Of a DNA stretch of 64,000 bases, positions 60,122-64,000 are shown one piece after another. The notes beneath the pieces are model-generated. The model had not been told where the DNA came from. It saw nothing but the letters and a program-made list of their open reading frames with translations, and did not search any database. Positions within the stretch are counted from its first letter, which is position 1. Every line of letters begins with the position of its first letter. Origin of the DNA: Limimaricola soesokkakensis (GTDB lineage Bacteria > Pseudomonadota > Alphaproteobacteria > Rhodobacterales > Rhodobacteraceae); the NCBI RefSeq assembly GCF_900172345.1, contig NZ_FWFY01000005.1, forward strand, positions 124,001 to 188,000, given 5' to 3'. The position numbers and the translations under genes are program-made.

Positions 60122-61009
60122 CTAACGTTTTTTCTGCCCCGCCCAGTAGGCCTGACTCTCCCGCCGCAATTTCTCATAGGAGGCGATTCTGAGGCGGGAG
60201 GCCTCACCGCCTTGGGCCACGAGCTGTGCAATCAGCGTCTCGATCAGCGCCATCGCCCCTGCATAGCAGCCGAAGTGATGGGTCGAGAGCATCGAGGCGA
60301 CCAGTGTCTCGTCGGCGGCGAATTCCGGCGAGACGATCTCGCTGTCGGAGATCATGACGAGCTTCATCCCCTTGCGACTGGCAAATCGGCAGGCCTCGAT
60401 GGTCTCGCGGGAGTAGGGGGTGAAGGTGATCGCGATCAACACGTCATCCACACCGGCCGTATCGAGGTCGTCGATCGGGCTGTTCATGTGCCGCGGGATC
60501 AGTTGCAACGATGGCAGCGCCATCCGCCCGACATAATGCAGGTAATAGGCCAGCGCGTAGCTGGCCCGCGCCGCGGTCAGATAGACGGTGGGTGCGGCCA
60601 TCAGCATCGAGACGACGCGATCGATCTGCCCGGCCTTTACCCCTTCGAGCGTGCGCTGCACGATTGCCATCTCGTTGAGCGCGGCATCTGCCTGAATGCG
60701 ACCGGGTTCGCCTTCCTCCCGAAGCCGCTCCACCCAAGCCGGCTTCTCGACCACGACCGCGGCCGAAACCAGTGCTTGGCGAAACGGCGCGCGCAGGTCG
60801 TCATAGCCTTCGAAACCAAGCCGCTCCGCGAGCCTGACCAACGTGTAAGGACTGACCCCGGCCTTGCGCGCGGTTTCGCGGATGGGGTCGAGGCCGAAAT
60901 CGGACGGGTGATCGACGACGTATTTGGCTCCGACGCGCAGGCCGCGGGGCAGGGTGGGGATCTCTGCCTTGAGGGCCGCGACGACCCTGTTCTTCAATGT
61001 CGGATCCAT
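60122..61009 (-). CDS. MurR/RpiR-family transcriptional regulator
   Basis: A 295-residue regulator with an N-terminal RpiR helix-turn-helix (about 1-75; 'LPRGLRVGAKYVVDHPSDFG', 'ARKAGVSPYTLVRLAERLGF') and a C-terminal SIS sugar-isomerase-fold ligand domain (about 120-260; 'PTVYLTAARASYALAYYLHY', 'DDVLIAITFTPYSRETIEAC', 'GMKLVMISDSEIVSP'). The start at 61009 gives M-D-P-T-L-K-N. SIS domains bind phosphosugars but in several regulators sense other metabolites. It is divergent from the BKACE and aminotransferase genes and probably represses them. Confidence 0.88.
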   Translation of the reverse strand: MDPTLKNRVVAALKAEIPTLPRGLRVGAKYVVDHPSDFGLDPIRETARKAGVSPYTLVRLAERLGFEGYDDLRAPFRQALVSAAVVVEKPAWVERLREEGEPGRIQADAALNEMAIVQRTLEGVKAGQIDRVVSMLMAAPTVYLTAARASYALAYYLHYVGRMALPSLQLIPRHMNSPIDDLDTAGVDDVLIAITFTPYSRETIEACRFASRKGMKLVMISDSEIVSPEFAADETLVASMLSTHHFGCYAGAMALIETLIAQLVAQGGEASRLRIASYEKLRRESQAYWAGQKKR

Positions 61010-61057
61010 GAGGTCTTCGATGCTGGGCCGGAACGGATGTTTTATTTTGTGACTGTT

Positions 61058-61089
61058 GACCAAACACGTTTTGGGAGCAAGGTTTGGTC
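61058..61089. promoter_or_regulatory. inverted-repeat candidate RpiR operator
   Basis: GACCAAAC (61058-61065) and GTTTGGTC (61082-61089) form a perfect inverted repeat with a 16-base spacer. A third, partial half-site (TTTTGG at 61069-61074) makes a second inverted repeat with the left arm. All lie in the divergent region between the RpiR and BKACE genes, about 50-80 bp from the RpiR start. Confidence 0.6.
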
Positions 61090-61195
61090 CGATACATCGT
61101 GTCCGCGGAAACCGCCGAAGGTTCACATGCCAGCAACGCTCCCCGACCACGCCCCGCCCATTGGCGTCCACGCATATCGGATAAGGGTCTGAACC

Positions 61196-61954
61196 ATGGC
61201 TCGACCCTTCATCATGATCGCCCCGAACGGGGCACGGCGAAGCAGGGCGGATCACCCGGCCCTGCCGGTTACCCCCGGGCAGATTGCCGAAACCGCTCAA
61301 GCCTGCCACGAGGCGGGCGCCGAGGCGCTGCATCTGCATGTGCGCGACGAGAACGGTCGGCATTCGCTCGACGCCGGACGCTATGGTGAGGCGCTTCAGG
61401 AGCTGAAGCGCCGGGTGCCGGGCATGCGGATCCAGATCACCACCGAGGCGGCGGGATTATTCGATGTCCCGGCTCAGTTGGACTGCCTGCGCCGGGTCCG
61501 GCCCGGCTGGGCCTCTATCTCGGTGCGCGAGATCGCGCGCGAGCCCGACCTTGCGCCGGATGTCTATGCCACCTGTGCCGAGCAGGGCACCGAGGTGCAG
61601 CATATCCTCTACGACACCGCCGATATCGCGCTGCTGCGCGACTGGCAGGCCCGGGGCGTGGTCGTACGGGAGCAGTCTTCAGTGCTTTTCGTCCTCGGTC
61701 GCTACGCTGCGGGCCAGGTCTCGGACCCCGCCGATCTCGACCCGTTCCGGGCCGCGATGCCGGAGGCCGTGGACTGGATGGTCTGCGCCTTCGGGCCGCG
61801 CGAGCACGCCTGCCTGATCGCGGCGGCGCAACAGGGCGGCAGCCTGCGTGTTGGCTTCGAGAACAGCCTGACCGACCATTGCGGCCAGCCCCATGCCGAC
61901 AACGCCGCCTCCGTCGCGGCGCTTCGCGCCCAACTCGAAAGGCATCTTCCATGA
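61196..61954 (+). CDS. BKACE-family (DUF849, beta-keto acid cleavage enzyme) protein
   Basis: A 252-residue TIM-barrel protein of the beta-keto acid cleavage family, whose members condense a beta-keto acid with acetyl-CoA to give acetoacetate and a new acyl-CoA. The zinc motif His-x-His is in 'AEALHLHVRDENGRHSL', and the late Arg and Glu are in 'LRVGFENSLTDHCGQP'. It is shorter than the usual 270-310 residues. The family glycine-rich T-T-G-G segment reads 'ITTEAAG', and the residue after the Glu is Asn rather than Asp. It is coupled by ATGA to a class III aminotransferase, which could supply the beta-keto acid or semialdehyde. Substrate unknown. Confidence 0.83.
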   Translation: MARPFIMIAPNGARRSRADHPALPVTPGQIAETAQACHEAGAEALHLHVRDENGRHSLDAGRYGEALQELKRRVPGMRIQITTEAAGLFDVPAQLDCLRRVRPGWASISVREIAREPDLAPDVYATCAEQGTEVQHILYDTADIALLRDWQARGVVVREQSSVLFVLGRYAAGQVSDPADLDPFRAAMPEAVDWMVCAFGPREHACLIAAAQQGGSLRVGFENSLTDHCGQPHADNAASVAALRAQLERHLP

Positions 61955-63291
61955 GCGCCAAGCAAAGCCACGTTTTTCCCCGCAACTGCCATGCCGATCT
62001 TCCCGTCGCGGTGGGCGGCGAGGGATGCTACCTGATCGATACGGAGGGCAAGCGCTACTTCGACGGCTCCGGCGGTGCCGCCGTCTCCTGCCTCGGCCAT
62101 TCGAACGAGCGGGTGCGCGAGGCGGTCAAACGTCAAGTAGACCAGCTCGCCTTCGCCCATACCGGCTTCTTCACCTCCGAGCCCGCCGAGGCCCTGGCCG
62201 ATCTCCTGGCGACGAACGCGCCCGGCGATCTCGACCGCGTCTATTTCGTCTCCGGTGGCTCAGAGGCGGTGGAGAGCGCGATCAAGCTCGCGCGGCAATA
62301 CCATGTCGAGCGCGGCGAGCCGCAGCGACGCCACTTGATCGCGCGGCGCCAGAGCTATCACGGCAACACGCTCGGCGCGCTATCGGCCGGGGGCAATGCA
62401 TGGCGGCGCCAACAATTCGCGCCTCTTCTCGTGGAAATGAGCCACATCGCGCCCTGCTACGAATATGCCGAACGCCCCGAGGACGAGAGCCCCGAGGATT
62501 ACGGGCGGCGCGTGGCCGATGAGCTGGAAACGGAGATCCAGCGCCTTGGCCCCGACAGCGTCATGGCCTTCATCGCAGAGCCGGTGGTCGGCGCGACGCT
62601 GGGCGCGGTGCCGGCCGTGCCGGGCTATTTCAAGCGCGTGCGCGAGATCTGCGACCGGCACGGTGTGCTGCTCATTCTCGACGAGGTGATGTGCGGCATG
62701 GGCCGGACCGGGCATCTCTTTGCCTGCGAGGCCGAAGGCATCGCCCCCGACATCCTGTGCATCGCGAAGGGCCTCGGCGCGGGCTACCAGCCGATCGGCG
62801 CGATGCTCTGCTCGGCCCCGGTCTATGACGCCATCGCCAATGGCTCCGGCTTTTTTCAGCACGGCCATACCTATGTCGGCCACCCGGTCGCTGCGGCGGC
62901 GGGGCTGGCGGTGTTGCGGGAGCTGCTCGACCACGACCTTCCGGCGCAGGTGCGGGCACGCGGCGATTACCTGCAGTCCGCGCTCGAGGCGCGTTTTGGC
63001 CAGCACCCCCATATCGGGGACATCCGTGGCCGTGGCCTGTTCCGCGGGCTGGAATTCGTGGCCGACCGCACGACCAAAACGCCTTTCGATCCGGCTAGGA
63101 GTGTCGCTGGCAAGCTGAAGAAGGCGGCCATGGCGGAGGGGCTGATTTGCTATCCGATGCCGGGCACGCGTGACGGCAAGGCGGGCGACCACCTGCTGCT
63201 CGCGCCGCCCTTCATCGCCTCGGAGGCCGATCTCGACGAGATGATCGAACGTCTGTCGCGCGCCATCGACGCGGTGCTGCCCGGGCTGTGA
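61951..63291 (+). CDS. class III aminotransferase (aspartate aminotransferase family)
   Basis: A 446-residue PLP-dependent omega-aminotransferase. The PLP lysine is in 'DILCIAKGLGAGYQPIGAML', the cofactor aspartate in 'VLLILDEVMCGMGRTG', the phosphate-binding loop in 'VYFVSGGSEAVESAIKLARQ' and 'RRQSYHGNTLGALSAGGNAW' is typical of the group. It acts on a primary amine or omega-amino acid with a keto acid acceptor. Its start overlaps the BKACE stop by ATGA, so the two enzymes work together. A strong hairpin terminator follows. It is a different subgroup from the aminotransferase at 36.3 kb. Confidence 0.88.
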   Translation: MSAKQSHVFPRNCHADLPVAVGGEGCYLIDTEGKRYFDGSGGAAVSCLGHSNERVREAVKRQVDQLAFAHTGFFTSEPAEALADLLATNAPGDLDRVYFVSGGSEAVESAIKLARQYHVERGEPQRRHLIARRQSYHGNTLGALSAGGNAWRRQQFAPLLVEMSHIAPCYEYAERPEDESPEDYGRRVADELETEIQRLGPDSVMAFIAEPVVGATLGAVPAVPGYFKRVREICDRHGVLLILDEVMCGMGRTGHLFACEAEGIAPDILCIAKGLGAGYQPIGAMLCSAPVYDAIANGSGFFQHGHTYVGHPVAAAAGLAVLRELLDHDLPAQVRARGDYLQSALEARFGQHPHIGDIRGRGLFRGLEFVADRTTKTPFDPARSVAGKLKKAAMAEGLICYPMPGTRDGKAGDHLLLAPPFIASEADLDEMIERLSRAIDAVLPGL

Positions 63292-63363
63292 CCTGAGCGG
63301 CAGCGCCGGGAAACGGCCTCGATCCTTCCGCGCGCTTGCAGTGGCATACCCGTTTCGGAAACG

Positions 63364-63389
63364 ACAAGGCCGCCCTGTGGCGGCCTTGT
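63364..63389. terminator. strong bidirectional hairpin terminator
   Basis: A perfect 11-bp stem, ACAAGGCCGCC (63364-63374) with GGCGGCCTTGT (63379-63389) and loop CTGT, lies between the convergent aminotransferase and TRAP permease genes. The A/T-rich outer pairs give partial T-runs on both strands. Confidence 0.8.
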
Positions 63390-63401
63390 TCCGTCGCGGC
63401 C

Positions 63402-64000
63402 TTACAATCCGAGCAGTCGCGGCAGGCCCAGCGAAACGGCGGGCACATAGGTGACGAGCAGCAGCGCGCCGGCAATGGCGATGTAGAAGGGCCAGATCCC
63501 GCGCACCGCCTCCTCGATGCGGATTCGCCCGACGACGCAGCCGACGAAGAGGCAGGTGCCCACCGGTGGGGTGCACAGGCCGAGGCCGAGATTGACCAGC
63601 ATCATGATGCCGAACTGCTCGGGCTCCATACCGAGGCTCTTGGCGATCGGCAGGAAGATCGGCGTGCAGATCAGGATCAGCGCCGCCATGTCCATGATCA
63701 TGCCCAGCACTAGAAGCATCAGGTTGATCATCAGCAGGATCAGGATCTTGTTTTCGGTCAACGTCAGCAGCGCATCCGAAAGCCGCGCCGGAACCTGGTA
63801 GAGCGCCAGCAGATAGGCGAAGGAGGCCGCGAAGCCGATCAGGATCATCACCATCGCGGTGGTGCGCACCGAGTTGACGATGGCGACGCGGAAATCCTCC
63901 CAGCTCAGGCTGCGATAGACGATGGCGGTCAGGGCCAGCGCGTAGAGCGCACCGAAAGCGCCGGATTCGGTGACGGTGAAGACGCCCGAAAGCACGCCGC
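63402..64000 (-). CDS. TRAP transporter large permease, DctM-type (partial, N-terminus beyond window)
   Basis: About 198 C-terminal residues of a DctM-type permease; the frame stays open to the right edge, so the start is outside. Marks are 'GVFTVTESGAFGALYALALT', 'LLMINLMLLVLGMIMDMAAL' and 'NLGLGLCTPPVGTCLFVGCV', the last being the conserved C-terminal DctM motif. It ends 12 bp after the terminator, convergent with the BKACE/aminotransferase genes. It may carry the substrate of that pathway, but the operon it belongs to is not visible. It is not a copy of the TRAP permease at 45-46 kb. Confidence 0.9.
   Translation of the reverse strand, partial: GVLSGVFTVTESGAFGALYALALTAIVYRSLSWEDFRVAIVNSVRTTAMVMILIGFAASFAYLLALYQVPARLSDALLTLTENKILILLMINLMLLVLGMIMDMAALILICTPIFLPIAKSLGMEPEQFGIMMLVNLGLGLCTPPVGTCLFVGCVVGRIRIEEAVRGIWPFYIAIAGALLLVTYVPAVSLGLPRLLGL

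Noticed and set aside
1-64000. tRNA, rRNA, CRISPR arrays and prophage genes.
   Set aside because: The gaps between genes were read for cloverleaf ends, repeat-spacer arrays and phage-type genes; none was found.

Overview
The window is about 64 kb of very GC-rich, densely packed DNA from an alphaproteobacterium. It most resembles the Rhodobacterales (Roseobacter/Paracoccus-type). The reasons are a MocR-type TauR beside xsc and pta, a coxMNOP-type oxidase operon, TRAP and BCCT transporters, tandem FAD-GcvT demethylases and many FCD-type GntR regulators. Translational coupling (ATGA, GTGA or TGATG junctions) is common. I see no rRNA, tRNA, CRISPR, prophage or intact insertion sequence.

Layout. 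0-1.7 kb: end of a CopD/HemJ-like gene, ctaG, and a GNAT acetyltransferase. 2.0-7.5 kb: an XRE-cupin regulator and two tandem FAD/GcvT methylamine oxidoreductases. 7.6-14.6 kb: a taurine operon (tauX-tauY-xsc-cupin-pta) with divergent tauR. 14.7-17.3 kb: a BCCT transporter and an EF-hand protein. 17.4-21.8 kb: cytochrome oxidase subunits II, I, III, III and IV. 22.1-26.6 kb: a gamma-glutamyl-polyamine-type operon (puuA, puuB, speB) with a divergent GntR. 26.6-37.7 kb: a flavin oxidase, a GhrA-like reductase, a dipeptide-type ABC transporter and a class II aldolase, divergent from a GntR, an acetylpolyamine amidohydrolase-like deacetylase and an omega-aminotransferase. 37.8-49.4 kb: a complete hexuronate and deoxy-uronate operon (uxuA, uxuB, kdgK, AGE-family epimerase, TRAP transporter, uxaC, kduI, kduD) with a divergent GntR.

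From 49.8 to 51.3 kb lies a badly decayed RND efflux operon: nonsense codon, two single-base deletions and two large deletions. 51.4-55.7 kb holds ku-ligD (non-homologous end joining) and a Spo0M-like arrestin-fold protein. 55.8-59.8 kb holds an AhpD-like protein with a divergent TetR, metY, a ccdAB toxin-antitoxin pair and a MarR regulator. 60.1-64 kb holds an RpiR regulator divergent from a BKACE-family enzyme plus a class III aminotransferase, facing a TRAP large permease that runs off the window.

Taken together this is mostly a catabolic region. Five FAD-dependent amine or amino-acid oxidoreductases, two class III aminotransferases, three solute transporters near amine genes and seven local regulators point to use of osmolyte and amine nitrogen (methylglycines, taurine, polyamines) and of uronic acids from algal or plant polysaccharides. 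The two least understood modules are the deacetylase/aminotransferase/ABC-transporter cluster at 26.6-37.7 kb and the RpiR-BKACE-aminotransferase-TRAP cluster at the right end. No computation or database search was run: functions come from motifs and family knowledge, and all operator calls come from reading repeats by eye.
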